A stretch of DNA of 64,000 bases from Nostoc sp. FACHB-280 (lineage in GTDB: Bacteria; Cyanobacteriota; Cyanobacteriia; Cyanobacteriales; Nostocaceae): the NCBI RefSeq assembly GCF_014697615.1, contig NZ_JACJSD010000003.1, positions 186,001-250,000 on the forward strand, in the 5' to 3' direction. A program made the translations under genes and the position numbers. Shown here piece by piece: positions 52,063 to 61,492 of the stretch (position 1 is the stretch's first letter; the number at the start of each line of letters is the position of its first letter). Under the pieces are notes generated by a model. The model saw only the letters and a list, made by a program, of their open reading frames with translations. It was not told where the DNA came from and searched no databases.

Positions 52063-53622
52063 TTAGGAATCGGGACTCCTTTTGTCTTCAAAACTTCTGA
52101 CTATACGAGAAAGTTCTGCCTTTTCGTCGATGCTAACGCGGGTAGGCGCACCGCTGACAATCCTTTCGTAGTTCCTGAAAGAATCTTTAATTTCTGGGCC
52201 GTCAGCCGTAATATTATACTCACGAATTCCCTTATCGTGCCACGAACCTCGCATTTTAAACACGTTAATTGCCCGTGACATTTCTCCACGAATTTCTACG
52301 TACTGCAACATCAAAATTGTGTCAGTAATTGTGGAAATATGTGAGTCTGTAATGGAATGAGAACCCATAAATTGGTCAGTTGTATTGGTAAAAAAGCCAG
52401 TGATTTCTTCTTGCTTGGCATAACCAGTTACACCAATGACAAACTGACGAAAAGCGTTATTACTTACACCTCTGGCTAAAGCTGAAAGTGAATCAATGGC
52501 AATTCTTGCTGGTTTAAAATTAGCAATTTCTGACTTAATAATTTGCAAGTGATCTTCTAAACCAGTTGATTCGGGATAAGTACAAATGATTTTGAGTAAC
52601 CCTTGATGTTCTAATTCTTCAAAATCAATTCCCCAAGAAGAAGCATTACGTGAGAGTTGAGCGCGTGATTCTTCGTAAGCAAATAAAATGGCACGTTCAC
52701 CATTAACACAACCATCTTGTAAAAATTTACTTACAAGTAGTGTCTTCCCAGTACCAGTTGCTCCTGTGGCTAAAATAATCGAATCTTTAAAGAAACCACC
52801 ACCACACATTTCATCCAGTGTTTTGACACCAGAGGAAACGCGGACATTAGAAGACCTTTGAGTTAAGCGCATTGCGCCCAGAGGAAAGATGTTGACTCCA
52901 GCATTAGTAATGGTAAAAGGATACTCACCTTTCATGTGGGTTGTACCCCGTAACTTGAGAATTTCCGTCGTCCGTCGCCGACGTTCTCCTTCTAGTACAT
53001 TCCTCACAATTACCACGTTATCCGAAACAAATTCCTCAACTCCAAAGGAAGCCACAGGGCCATATTCTTCACTTCGTTCCGTGGTAATGATGGTAGTGAC
53101 ATTCAGTTGTTTTAAGCGGGCCACCAGACGAAAAATTTCGCGTCTGACGACTCCTACGGCTTCATATTGTTGAAATACGGCGGTAATTGAATCAATAGAA
53201 ACTCGTTTGGCTTTGTATTTCCGAATGGCATATTGTAATCGCTCAATTAATGCCGAAAGGTCAAAATTACCAACAATATCTTGACCTTCTGGGTCTGGCG
53301 AAGCATCAAGAATAAATAATTTACCTTCATCAATTAAGCGTTGTAAGTTCCAACCAAAAATATGAGCATTTTTGATAATGTCGCTGGGTGATTCTTCAAA
53401 GGTCACAAATACGCCCGGCTCATCAAAATAAGTAATGCCGTTATATAAAAACTGAAGGGATAATAAGGTTTTACCTGTACCAGAGGTGCCGCTGACCAAG
53501 GTAGTTCTACCTACTGGTAAACCACCATGACTAATATCGTCAAAGCCCTCGATCATTGTCCGAATTTTTTCTACACCACCAATTGGTGTTTGGTTCTGCT
53601 CTTTTTGTTCGTTTTCACTCAT
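52063..53622 (-). CDS. kaiC: Circadian clock protein KaiC
   Basis: The central clock ATPase, autokinase and autophosphatase, hexameric, in the cytoplasm. The 519-residue chain has two RecA-like halves. CI Walker A is GTSGTGKT (residues 45-52) and CII Walker A is GATGTGKT (about 290). The phosphorylation region ITDSHISTITD keeps the residues that correspond to T426, S431 and T432 of Synechococcus elongatus, here T425, S430 and T431. Catalytic EE pairs (VTFEESPSD and FAYEESRAQ) are intact, and the A-loop/tail (SGAPTRVSIDEKAELSRIV in pieces) is normal. Genes kaiB and kaiA precede it. All signs are of a working clock. Confidence 0.97.
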   Translation of the reverse strand: MSENEQKEQNQTPIGGVEKIRTMIEGFDDISHGGLPVGRTTLVSGTSGTGKTLLSLQFLYNGITYFDEPGVFVTFEESPSDIIKNAHIFGWNLQRLIDEGKLFILDASPDPEGQDIVGNFDLSALIERLQYAIRKYKAKRVSIDSITAVFQQYEAVGVVRREIFRLVARLKQLNVTTIITTERSEEYGPVASFGVEEFVSDNVVIVRNVLEGERRRRTTEILKLRGTTHMKGEYPFTITNAGVNIFPLGAMRLTQRSSNVRVSSGVKTLDEMCGGGFFKDSIILATGATGTGKTLLVSKFLQDGCVNGERAILFAYEESRAQLSRNASSWGIDFEELEHQGLLKIICTYPESTGLEDHLQIIKSEIANFKPARIAIDSLSALARGVSNNAFRQFVIGVTGYAKQEEITGFFTNTTDQFMGSHSITDSHISTITDTILMLQYVEIRGEMSRAINVFKMRGSWHDKGIREYNITADGPEIKDSFRNYERIVSGAPTRVSIDEKAELSRIVRSFEDKRSPDS

Positions 53623-53698
53623 TGCCTGATCATAAATAGGGTTTTTAACCCAGTTTTTCTCTTACTAAAGGTACTAATTTGTCTTCAAAAAATTTAAA

Positions 53699-54025
53699 TT
53701 AAAGGTTTTGGGATTCTTCCCAGTCTTCTTCACTTAGTTCTTCATACAATAAATCTAATCCAATTAATACTCTTTCTCTATCTGAAAGATCACCAATAAT
53801 TTTACGAACAGGAGGCGGCAAAATTTTTGATAATGTTGGTGTCGCTAAAATTTTATCTTCTTCAGCTAGTTGGGGGTTTTTCATGACATCAATGACTTTG
53901 AGTGCATAAACACCTTGAAACTCCTGCTCTAATATGTTTTTTAGTGTTTTTAATGCCCGGACTGAGTTAGGCGTGTTCCCAGCCACATAAAGTTTGAGAA
54001 CATAAGTTTTTCTGGCTTTATTCAT
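53699..54025 (-). CDS. kaiB: Circadian clock protein KaiB
   Basis: KaiB is a thioredoxin-like protein that changes fold, binds phosphorylated KaiC and sequesters KaiA, starting dephosphorylation. This one has 108 residues, the usual length: [28 protein letters not shown] in pieces, [22 protein letters not shown] and [25 protein letters not shown]. The C-terminal tail is acidic. It is 76 bases before kaiC and 103 bases after kaiA. Confidence 0.97.
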   Translation of the reverse strand: MNKARKTYVLKLYVAGNTPNSVRALKTLKNILEQEFQGVYALKVIDVMKNPQLAEEDKILATPTLSKILPPPVRKIIGDLSDRERVLIGLDLLYEELSEEDWEESQNL

Positions 54026-54128
54026 AAAGATCCGAACTTAAACATAAAAACTAAAATCTAACTTTAATGATTTTAGGGAAGTACCATAGTGTTTGGTGTT
54101 TGTAACTGTTGCTGATGGTTGTAATTTT

Positions 54129-54710
54129 CTATTTAGAAATTGCACATCTATAAGCTTCACACAGGTGGGCTAAGATATCTATGAGAGTCAAACGGTAATC
54201 AAGTAATGTGTCATCACTCCTTCCTTCTAATTTTAGCTGTTTAGAAAACTCATCAATGAGTTCCATGTGAATTTCGATGATTTGAGGCACAGGAATATTA
54301 GCACAAAACACTGTATTGATAAATTTATCAATTTTTTCTTTCAAGGTTTTGTCTGTAGTAAAGTAATCTATAAGAATCTGACGATAATCAGATTTAATTT
54401 GTTGTAACAATACCCGCTGATCCACTTGAGTCATTTGCTGAAAAACCTGTTGTGGTTTTTGCTGCTGGCACGCAAACACGGAAAAATACTTGTCTATAAA
54501 ATTTTGATTAAGATTCGCTGGCGAACAATTTAGTAAGGAGTAGAGTCTAGCTGTAGTGGCAGACACTAGACCAGATGTGCTAAATTGACCAATACTAGGC
54601 TGAAAAAAGTACTCATTTTTTGGGTTAAATGGTAATTGGGTGCCTAGCTGATCTAGGTTATCTAAAATTTTTTTAACATTTTGTTGGAAAAATAGTATAG
54701 GTAGTAGCAT
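54129..54710 (-). CDS. kaiA: Circadian clock protein KaiA, N-terminally reduced
   Basis: KaiA stimulates KaiC autophosphorylation by binding its C-terminal tail. The last 100 residues (LLQQIKSDYRQILIDYF, FINTVFCANIPVPQIIEIHMELIDEFSKQL in pieces, LLDYRLTLIDILAHLCEAYR) are the full C-terminal, KaiC-binding and dimer domain. The chain is only 193 residues against about 284 in Synechococcus, and the first 90 residues are not the pseudo-receiver domain but a short unrelated segment (FQQNVKKILDNLDQLGTQL). Filamentous Nostocales are known for KaiA of about 100 residues, so this is an intermediate form. The gene heads the kai cluster. Confidence 0.93.
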   Translation of the reverse strand: MLLPILFFQQNVKKILDNLDQLGTQLPFNPKNEYFFQPSIGQFSTSGLVSATTARLYSLLNCSPANLNQNFIDKYFSVFACQQQKPQQVFQQMTQVDQRVLLQQIKSDYRQILIDYFTTDKTLKEKIDKFINTVFCANIPVPQIIEIHMELIDEFSKQLKLEGRSDDTLLDYRLTLIDILAHLCEAYRCAISK

Positions 54711-55362
54711 TTATATATTTAAACATCTTGCTTAATCACTCCAACCAAAGTTGGTTAAGTTGAACAAAGTTTGAGTGAAACTTGAGAGAACCTGACTAAT
54801 AATTAGTTAAGTTGTTAGTCAATTCTCAATTACCGCTCTAGATAAACAACTTTCTATAGTGACTCAATGACCATAGAAAACAAGTAAGTAGGAAGATTTA
54901 TTGAGCGGCAGATGAGGTGTTCGTTATAGAGGGTACATTAGTTGATTGAGATTCGCATATGTATATCTATCAGAATGTAGATTTTTTGATTTCACCCCTT
55001 GATAGGATACTTAAACTAACTTAAAGTAGGCTCGCATTCTAAATCATTATAATTCCTCAAGGTTCTAAAGCGAGTCTTGAGAGCCATAATTGTTTTAGCT
55101 GTCACTCTTGATCAAAAGTGACAATACCAGTAAAACACTGTCAGGTTATTTCCCCAAAGTTATAAAGTGACCAAGGCAAAGGCACCTAGCAAGGCTGTGT
55201 CTGGAACAATTCAATTTACCACGGCAATGGTCTTAAGGTTCAAACAAGAATTGGGGAAATGAGTTGGTTGAGGAGGATGTTATTGTCAGCGCGAACACTA
55301 TTTATCCGATCGCCAATGTTCAAGCTCAACGCTGCTAGAGGAAGAATTAACCCCAAAGCCTT
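54711..55362. promoter_or_regulatory. Divergent regulatory region between kaiA and the hybrid kinase
   Basis: This 650-base stretch has no gene and must hold the kaiA promoter (minus) and the kinase promoter (plus). Symmetric sites are AACCAA-AG-TTGGTT at 54743-54756, TTTCTAT/ATAGAAA arms at 54851-54879, and a 22-base near-perfect palindrome GTCACTCTTGATCAAAAGTG at 55101-55122. They may be regulator binding sites, but no known clock or nitrogen-control box (such as GTA-N8-TAC) was seen. Confidence 0.45.
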
Positions 55363-58300
55363 ATGTCAATGCTACAGTACCCGCTTTATAACTTTCTAGC
55401 AACCGTACCTAAATGTGGTGAAACAAGTACGTTAGTAGCGGCTTTAGAAGTTTTTGAGCAAGAACAGTGCGATCGCTTAGTAGTAGTTAATCAAAACCAA
55501 GAACCAATAGGGTTGTTAAAATCAGTTCAATTAACCCAAAAACTGCTGATCGAATCCCCAGAAGAACAATATTTGGATTTGCTGCAACAGCCCTTGACCT
55601 TCTGGAAGCACAGTATTTTTGAGCCATTACAAATATTAGCAGCCAGCGATCGCGTTGAACACTTTGTAGAGTTTTTGCGTTACTATTCTGCCTCATCCAG
55701 TCACAATGTGAATTGGACACTAATTGATAGTGAAGGCAAATTTTTAGGTTTATTAGACAACAGTCGTTTATTGCGATTGTTAGCCCAAGAAAAAGCAGGT
55801 AAAACAGCAGCTAATTTTTTGCAGTCGGTTGGTCAGGTATCCAGAGAAACCCCAGACACCAACAGTTCTAAAGTCAAAACTCACTGGCGATCGCGCAAAA
55901 CTCATTCATTTCAGCCATTGCGCCACAAACCCCTGATCAAGTTACTCGAACAACTGCCTTGGCCATTAATGCTGCAAACCAGTACTGGAGAAATCGTTAC
56001 CCAAAATCCAGCTTGGTGGCAACAGTTGGGAGGTTTAAAAGACCCAGAAGATGTGCGGCGACAAGTCGCACATATCCTGTCGCCAGCCTCAGCCAAACAA
56101 CCAGAATATGCCAGTCAAACGGCGGTGAAAGTTCCCTATAGTGAAGATGGCACATTATCTCAATTCAAGTTTAATTCCGTAGAACATACATGGGCGTTGA
56201 AGCATGAAGCTTTACCCCATAACAATTTACTCCCACAATCACCAGCAAAATCACCTGCTTTTAATCGCTGCTTTTTAGATAGCCAAATGGGGACTTGCAC
56301 CTGTGTGGTTGAAGAACAAAACGGTCAAGAACGCATCTGGCAATTTGCCAAAATCCCCTTAGATAGCCCAGATTTGCGCGTTTTAGAAGAAGCAGCCGAA
56401 AATCATCATCATTTGTGGTTGGTTTTAGGGACTGATGTCACCGAACAGCAACAATTATGTAAAGAACTGGCCGCCAAAAATGCCGACTTGATTCAACTGA
56501 ATCGCTTAAAAGATGAATTTTTAGCTTGTATTAGCCATGAACTGAAAACCCCCCTAACGGCAGTTTTAGGATTATCACGGTTACTCGTAGACCAACAATT
56601 AGGAGAATTAAACGAACGACAAGCACGCTACGCCGGACTAATTCATCAAAGCGGTCGTCATTTAATGAGTGTGGTCAACGATATTTTAGACTTGACTCGG
56701 ATGGAAACTGGGCAGATGGAGTTAACCCTCGCACCAGTGAATATACAAGCTGTGTGCGATCGCGCCCTCGCCGAAGTCACCGCCATCCACACTCAAAGCA
56801 GCAAAACTGTCCCCAGCAGCCAAGCCCAGATCAGCTCTACAGTGCCGAAATTTACCTTAGCCATTGAACAAGGCTTAGAGCAGATGGTGGCGGATGAATT
56901 GCGTTTGCGCCAGATGTTGGTACATTTGCTGTCCAACGCTTTTAAATTTACGGAAACATCCGGCGAAATCGGTCTGCGCGTCAGTCGTTGGGAAGGCTGG
57001 ATTGCTTTTACCATTTGGGATACAGGTATAGGTATTCCCGAACACCAGCAACATTTAATTTTTCAGAAATTTCAACAGCTAGAAAATCCCCTGACCAGAC
57101 AATTTGAAGGAACTGGTTTAGGACTTGTGTTAACCAGAGCTTTAGCCCGCTTGCATGGCGGCGATGTCAGCTTTTTGTCTCAAGAAGGCAAAGGCAGTCA
57201 ATTTACACTCTTATTACCGCCTAGTCCCCCAACCACAGGTTTTACTGATCCAGAAATTAACAATCCGGAAGATAGAACCCAGCAAAATCTGGGTATCCCA
57301 AAAGTTCCCCTTACTGTTACATCTCCAGGTAACAATAATCAACATCTCCCTGGTTGTTCCCAAAGATTAGTACTGATAGTCGAAGCTGTGGCTCGATATA
57401 TAGAAGATTTGGCAGAAAAACTCAAAGGTTTGGGTTATCGAGTCATTATTGCCCGTTCGGGAACAGAAGCCGTCGAAAAAGCGCGACGCTTACAACCACA
57501 AGCTATATTTTTAAATCCTTTATTACCATTACTTTCTGGCTGGGATGTACTGACATTGATCAAATCTGACATAGCCACAAGACACATCCCCATGATTATC
57601 ACTGCCACAGCCGCAGAAAAAGAGCAAGCATTTGCCAACCAAGCAGATGGTTTCTTGAGCTTACCCGTAGAAAGTCAAGCTTTAGCACCTCTGTTAGAAA
57701 AATTGTGTGCCGAACCCACAATTACAGCTGCCGAGGTTGGTAGTACGCCCACAATTACTAAAAATCAACCATTACGAATTCTGCGATTGGTTAATCCTGA
57801 ATTAACATCAATTAACCCCCACCCCTCATTGCGTGAGCATCGGGTGATAGAAGTGGATAACCTAGATCAAGCAGAACTCCTAGCTAGGGTGTGGCAATTT
57901 GATGTCATCTTATTAGATATAGAAGGCGCGTTAGCCCAAAGTTATTTACAGCAATTAATTCAGCACCCACGTTTAGTCGCTCTCCCACTGGTAACTTGTG
58001 ATGTGGCTACTAGCTTGGCGGCTTCCCAGATACCTGGACTCTCTGTATTTCCCTGCTTAACACCCTTTGGGAAAACTAATCACAGTCGCTCTGACAAACT
58101 TGATCCTTTATTGTCAGTATTACAAATTGCCTCTGGTATTTGCTGTCCACCAAGTATTTTAGTCGTGGATTTGACCACACTGCATGATTTACCCCAAATC
58201 AGGCGGAAACAGGTGAGACACGATCGCACCCTGAAAAATGCTGCTACGAATTATGCAACTAGCGAAAGAGGCTCAGAGTGGTTTCAAGCTTTAATTCAGT

Positions 58301-58683
58301 ATTTGCAAACCGCAGGTTTAAAAGCCGCAATTGGGCGCTGTTGGGCAGAAGTTAACCAACAAATTCGCCACAATAGCGTTGACTTGTTGCTGATTTGCTT
58401 GGGAGAATCGCCAATTCACCAAGATGTCTTAAAAGCATTGAAAGTATTAAAAGCTGCGACAGTAAATTTACCGCCGATTTTAGTACTTGATCAACGTTCT
58501 CAACGTGAGCAAGGGAATTCTCCAGCAGAAATTAAGCCCCACAAACATGGAAACCGAGATTCTGTAGATCAATCAGTTAGGGCGATCGCTACAGAAATTT
58601 TACCCCGTTCCATCTCAATGGAAGATTTACTGCATCATGTTAATCAGGCTTTACTGCACCATCAACAAGCAAAAAGTAAATAG
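55363..58683 (+). CDS. Hybrid histidine kinase with CBS pair, PAS-like domain and degenerate receivers
   Basis: A 1106-residue soluble sensor kinase. Residues 5-150: CBS pair (ALEVFEQEQCDRLVVVNQN, LIDSEGKFLGLLDNSRL), which may sense adenosyl nucleotides. About 190-370: PAS-like (LLEQLPWPLMLQTSTGEIVTQN). HisKA: ACISHELKTPLTAVLG with H392. HATPase: LLSNAFKFTE, DTGIGIPEHQ, GTGLGLVL. Then a receiver-like domain at 665-790 in which the acceptor aspartate is replaced by asparagine (IFLNPLLPLLSGWD) and the acidic pair is missing, a second one keeping an aspartate (VILLDIEG), and a third degenerate unit. It is divergent from kaiA. Output partner unknown. Confidence 0.85.
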   Translation: MSMLQYPLYNFLATVPKCGETSTLVAALEVFEQEQCDRLVVVNQNQEPIGLLKSVQLTQKLLIESPEEQYLDLLQQPLTFWKHSIFEPLQILAASDRVEHFVEFLRYYSASSSHNVNWTLIDSEGKFLGLLDNSRLLRLLAQEKAGKTAANFLQSVGQVSRETPDTNSSKVKTHWRSRKTHSFQPLRHKPLIKLLEQLPWPLMLQTSTGEIVTQNPAWWQQLGGLKDPEDVRRQVAHILSPASAKQPEYASQTAVKVPYSEDGTLSQFKFNSVEHTWALKHEALPHNNLLPQSPAKSPAFNRCFLDSQMGTCTCVVEEQNGQERIWQFAKIPLDSPDLRVLEEAAENHHHLWLVLGTDVTEQQQLCKELAAKNADLIQLNRLKDEFLACISHELKTPLTAVLGLSRLLVDQQLGELNERQARYAGLIHQSGRHLMSVVNDILDLTRMETGQMELTLAPVNIQAVCDRALAEVTAIHTQSSKTVPSSQAQISSTVPKFTLAIEQGLEQMVADELRLRQMLVHLLSNAFKFTETSGEIGLRVSRWEGWIAFTIWDTGIGIPEHQQHLIFQKFQQLENPLTRQFEGTGLGLVLTRALARLHGGDVSFLSQEGKGSQFTLLLPPSPPTTGFTDPEINNPEDRTQQNLGIPKVPLTVTSPGNNNQHLPGCSQRLVLIVEAVARYIEDLAEKLKGLGYRVIIARSGTEAVEKARRLQPQAIFLNPLLPLLSGWDVLTLIKSDIATRHIPMIITATAAEKEQAFANQADGFLSLPVESQALAPLLEKLCAEPTITAAEVGSTPTITKNQPLRILRLVNPELTSINPHPSLREHRVIEVDNLDQAELLARVWQFDVILLDIEGALAQSYLQQLIQHPRLVALPLVTCDVATSLAASQIPGLSVFPCLTPFGKTNHSRSDKLDPLLSVLQIASGICCPPSILVVDLTTLHDLPQIRRKQVRHDRTLKNAATNYATSERGSEWFQALIQYLQTAGLKAAIGRCWAEVNQQIRHNSVDLLLICLGESPIHQDVLKALKVLKAATVNLPPILVLDQRSQREQGNSPAEIKPHKHGNRDSVDQSVRAIATEILPRSISMEDLLHHVNQALLHHQQAKSK

Positions 58684-58698
58684 AGACAGGACAAACTT

Positions 58699-58735
58699 AT
58701 ATCGTGTCCGAGTAATCAGTGGTGATTCCGAAAAT
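58699..58735. repeat. Dispersed 37-base repeat, copy 2
   Basis: Begins ATATCGTGTCCGAGTAATCA and matches the copy at 35697-35733. It lies 15 bases after the hybrid kinase stop codon. Confidence 0.55.
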
Positions 58736-58779
58736 ATACCTTAAAATCCTCTCGTCTGCTCCCTCTGCGGCTCAGGTAC

Positions 58780-60678
58780 TCAGGAAATATCTTGCTTTTG
58801 TTTTTGCATTTTTTTGAAAGAAATTCTAATCAATTGATAAGCACCTTTAGAAGCCAAATTTTCATAATTATCAGGTTGTAACTCCATCCTGACGAGGTTT
58901 CTATGTTCTGCTAAAACCAACAGTGAAGGAGATTTTATAGAATTATTGGTTTTGGTTTGAATATAATCTACAGCATCTTTAGTCAATTTGATAAAGTTTA
59001 CCTGTTGATGACTGTAGAAAACAATACTAGGTTTTTTAAAGCCAACCATGACGACTTCTTCATTTGGTTGTTTTACCTGAGACAAAACAGCAGAAATTTC
59101 TCTTAAAGGCATTTGTCGTTCTTGATCCATCAAAAATATTGCAGGCATCAAAACAACAATGAGAAATGCCACAAATCCCACTAAATTTACACCAATAATT
59201 CCTTGCCAACGTCGAGTAATTATTAAAAATGCCACACTGATGGCAGTTAATAACCATATATAACCCCCTAGCTCTGCAACCCCAGAGTTTTCTAAGGTTT
59301 GGCGAAAGTTAGGTGCTGCTTGATCAGTACCTAGTAGCTGGGTAATTTGAAACATCGCCACAGATAAGGCTGAAAACAACACAACATTTGCCCAGCCACT
59401 GAACCAGAAGAATTTTTGTGGGGTTCGAGAACTAGATGCAGATGTTGTGGGGAAGTAATCGCTCCATAATAAAGCAACTAAAATCGCAGCTGCTGGCATC
59501 AGGGGTAAAACATAACTAGGTAGTTTGGTAACAGCAATTGTGAAAAAACCAAACACGCCCAAAAACCAAACAAAAGCAAATAAACCTAATTGCTGAGAGC
59601 GTTCTTGGACTTGCCATTGCGATCGCTGCCAAAATTTGAGTCTGGCAAAGGCTGCTGGTAAATACACAGAGTATGGTGCGAAACCTAATAACACTACCAA
59701 AAAATAAAAATACCAAGGGGCTGAATGACCATTGACTACTTCTGTAAAGCGGTCTATGTTGTGATAGCCAAAGAACGAATTAATATAATTCCAACCATTG
59801 CGCCAAATTACCAAAGCATACCAAGGAACTGCTAAAGCAAAAATTATCAGCAGTCCCAGTAGTGGCCGCATTTCGCGCAGAACTTCGCGGAAGTTGCCCA
59901 AGTACAGCAAAAAAGCCACAATTACGAGTCCCGGTAAGACTATACCCACCGGGCCTTTAGTTAAAATTGCCCCAGCAATGAGAACATAACAAGCTAAATA
60001 CCATCTATTAGGGAGTAGGACGCTGTTTTCTGCTCCCTGCTCCCGGTCGCCGAGCGACTTGTCTTGAGCGAAGCCAAAAGGAGCCGAGGTGCTGCTTCCC
60101 TGCTTACTTGCATAGCCCAGAAAAAAACATAACAAAGCCGAGGCTATACAACCAGTTAGTAGCATATCTGAGACACCTGTTCTACCCCAGACAATCATCT
60201 CAGGATTGAGTGCCATCACAGCAGCTGCGATCGCAGCTGTGAGGTAACGACGGGTAGGACGCTGAATCTGTTCGCCTGCGTCTTGCTTTGCCAAATGCCA
60301 CTGTACAGTATAAAAAGCCAAACTAATAACCGCAATTGCGGCGATCGCCGAGGGAAGACGTACCGCCCATTCATTTACACCTATGATTGAGTAGGCAAGT
60401 GCCTGACACCAGTAAATTAAAGCAGGTTTATCAAACCGAGTCACACCATTGAAAAACGGTGTAATCCAATCACCAGTGACAAACATTTGTCGGGATGCTT
60501 CCGCAAACAGTGGTTCTGTTTCGTCCACTAAGCCCACATTGCCTAAATTCCACCCATAGCCTATCCAACCAATCAGCATCAACCACAAAACCGATAAAGT
60601 CACTACTAGAGATGGTCGCTGCGCTATCTTGTTGAACCATTGGTCAACAATGTGGAAAGTACTCAATTTCATCCTCAT
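58780..60678 (-). CDS. GT39-family membrane glycosyltransferase (ArnT/PMT-like)
   Basis: A 632-residue polytopic protein with about eleven helices and the family mark near the start: GLVDETEPLFAEASRQMFVTGDWITPFFNG in pieces, where the D-E pair in the first periplasmic loop is catalytic in ArnT/PMT-type enzymes. It moves a sugar from a polyprenyl phosphate donor to a lipid, glycan or protein outside the membrane. The chain contains a 20-residue insert (about 195-215) whose DNA is an intergenic-type repeat (see 60031-60095). The C-terminal periplasmic part (VVMVGFKKPSIVFYSHQQVNFI in pieces) is normal. Single gene. Confidence 0.87.
   Translation of the reverse strand: MRMKLSTFHIVDQWFNKIAQRPSLVVTLSVLWLMLIGWIGYGWNLGNVGLVDETEPLFAEASRQMFVTGDWITPFFNGVTRFDKPALIYWCQALAYSIIGVNEWAVRLPSAIAAIAVISLAFYTVQWHLAKQDAGEQIQRPTRRYLTAAIAAAVMALNPEMIVWGRTGVSDMLLTGCIASALLCFFLGYASKQGSSTSAPFGFAQDKSLGDREQGAENSVLLPNRWYLACYVLIAGAILTKGPVGIVLPGLVIVAFLLYLGNFREVLREMRPLLGLLIIFALAVPWYALVIWRNGWNYINSFFGYHNIDRFTEVVNGHSAPWYFYFLVVLLGFAPYSVYLPAAFARLKFWQRSQWQVQERSQQLGLFAFVWFLGVFGFFTIAVTKLPSYVLPLMPAAAILVALLWSDYFPTTSASSSRTPQKFFWFSGWANVVLFSALSVAMFQITQLLGTDQAAPNFRQTLENSGVAELGGYIWLLTAISVAFLIITRRWQGIIGVNLVGFVAFLIVVLMPAIFLMDQERQMPLREISAVLSQVKQPNEEVVMVGFKKPSIVFYSHQQVNFIKLTKDAVDYIQTKTNNSIKSPSLLVLAEHRNLVRMELQPDNYENLASKGAYQLIRISFKKMQKQKQDIS
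60031..60095. repeat. Intergenic-type repeat inserted in frame in the GT39 gene
   Basis: The GT39 reading frame here encodes APFGFAQDKSLGDREQGAE (read on the minus strand), in a loop between two helices. The DNA carries GGGAGCAGGGAGCAG short repeats and a CAAGTCGCTCGGCGACCGGG stem-type sequence like those seen in gaps. It has a multiple of three bases, so the frame is kept. Confidence 0.6.
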
Positions 60679-60776
60679 TTGTGGTTATTTGTCAATAGTG
60701 ATGAGTCAACAGTCAATAGTTATTAGTCGTTAACAAGAAGGATTTTGTTCTTAACAGGGAACAGTAAGTCTAGTCA

Positions 60777-60807
60777 GATCCCCGACTTTTTGAAGAAGTC
60801 AGGGATC
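60777..60807. repeat. 31-base palindrome, copy at 60.8 kb
   Basis: GATCCCCGACTTTTT and GAAGAAGTCAGGGATC are nearly complementary with one or two mismatches. It lies in the gap between the lipoprotein and GT39 genes, which also holds GTCAATAGT-type repeats. Same family as 43462 and 61961. Confidence 0.8.
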
Positions 60808-60865
60808 TAGCAACACCAAACAGTTATCAACTAAACACTATCATCTATAGACTATCGACTTTTGA

Positions 60866-61492
60866 CTATGGACTGAGTACCAACAGCCATTCTTTGGTTT
60901 CCGCATTCCAAGTTGGTAAGGAACTTTCCCCAACCACATAAGGCCCCCAGTAGCGTCGAGAACCATCTTGAGCAAAAGCGACTAAAATATCTCCTTTTTC
61001 TAGCTTCAAATTACCATTGGGTAAAGAAAGCAGTAACCCTTTACTACTACCTTCTTGTGGTGCAAAATCCCAATGGGCAGGAATATCCGTCTTGCTACTG
61101 GTTGGGCTTTTACCTTTTAATTGCCTTGCTAATAAGGCCAGGCGCACTGGCTGATCAGTTTGATTACTCATCCGCAAAGTACCTTGGTTTTTGGTACTAC
61201 CAGCCCCATTCGGACGATTGACCAAAATAGCCTGGACTTGGCTAGTGCTTGGTTCTACTTGGTTAATGGGAATTGTTGTATTATTAGAAACATTTGTGGG
61301 AGTAGTTGTAGTATCTAAAATCGGCAGTTCTGAACCTCTGTTTGACTGCGAGGTATTAGTAGATACTGGATCAGATGTATCAGGATTTGTAGTCTCAAAT
61401 GACACACTTAAATCTAAACATCCCATCAGCAACCCAAGCAGCCCCAAGCAACAAGCCGTAACAGCAGCCTTACGATACACCTGAGATTTCAT
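60866..61492 (-). CDS. Lipoprotein, unknown function
   Basis: A 208-residue protein with a lipoprotein signal: VTACCLGLLGLLMGC, where the lipobox LMGC places the lipidated cysteine near residue 25. The next 70 residues are Ser/Thr/Asn-rich and probably a flexible linker. The C-terminal 110 residues form a beta-rich domain (QAILVNRPNG, GTLRMSNQTDQPVRLALLARQ, LKLEKGDILVAFAQDGSRRYWGPYV in pieces). I do not recognise the family. It likely sits on the outer face of the inner or outer membrane. Confidence 0.75.
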   Translation of the reverse strand: MKSQVYRKAAVTACCLGLLGLLMGCLDLSVSFETTNPDTSDPVSTNTSQSNRGSELPILDTTTTPTNVSNNTTIPINQVEPSTSQVQAILVNRPNGAGSTKNQGTLRMSNQTDQPVRLALLARQLKGKSPTSSKTDIPAHWDFAPQEGSSKGLLLSLPNGNLKLEKGDILVAFAQDGSRRYWGPYVVGESSLPTWNAETKEWLLVLSP

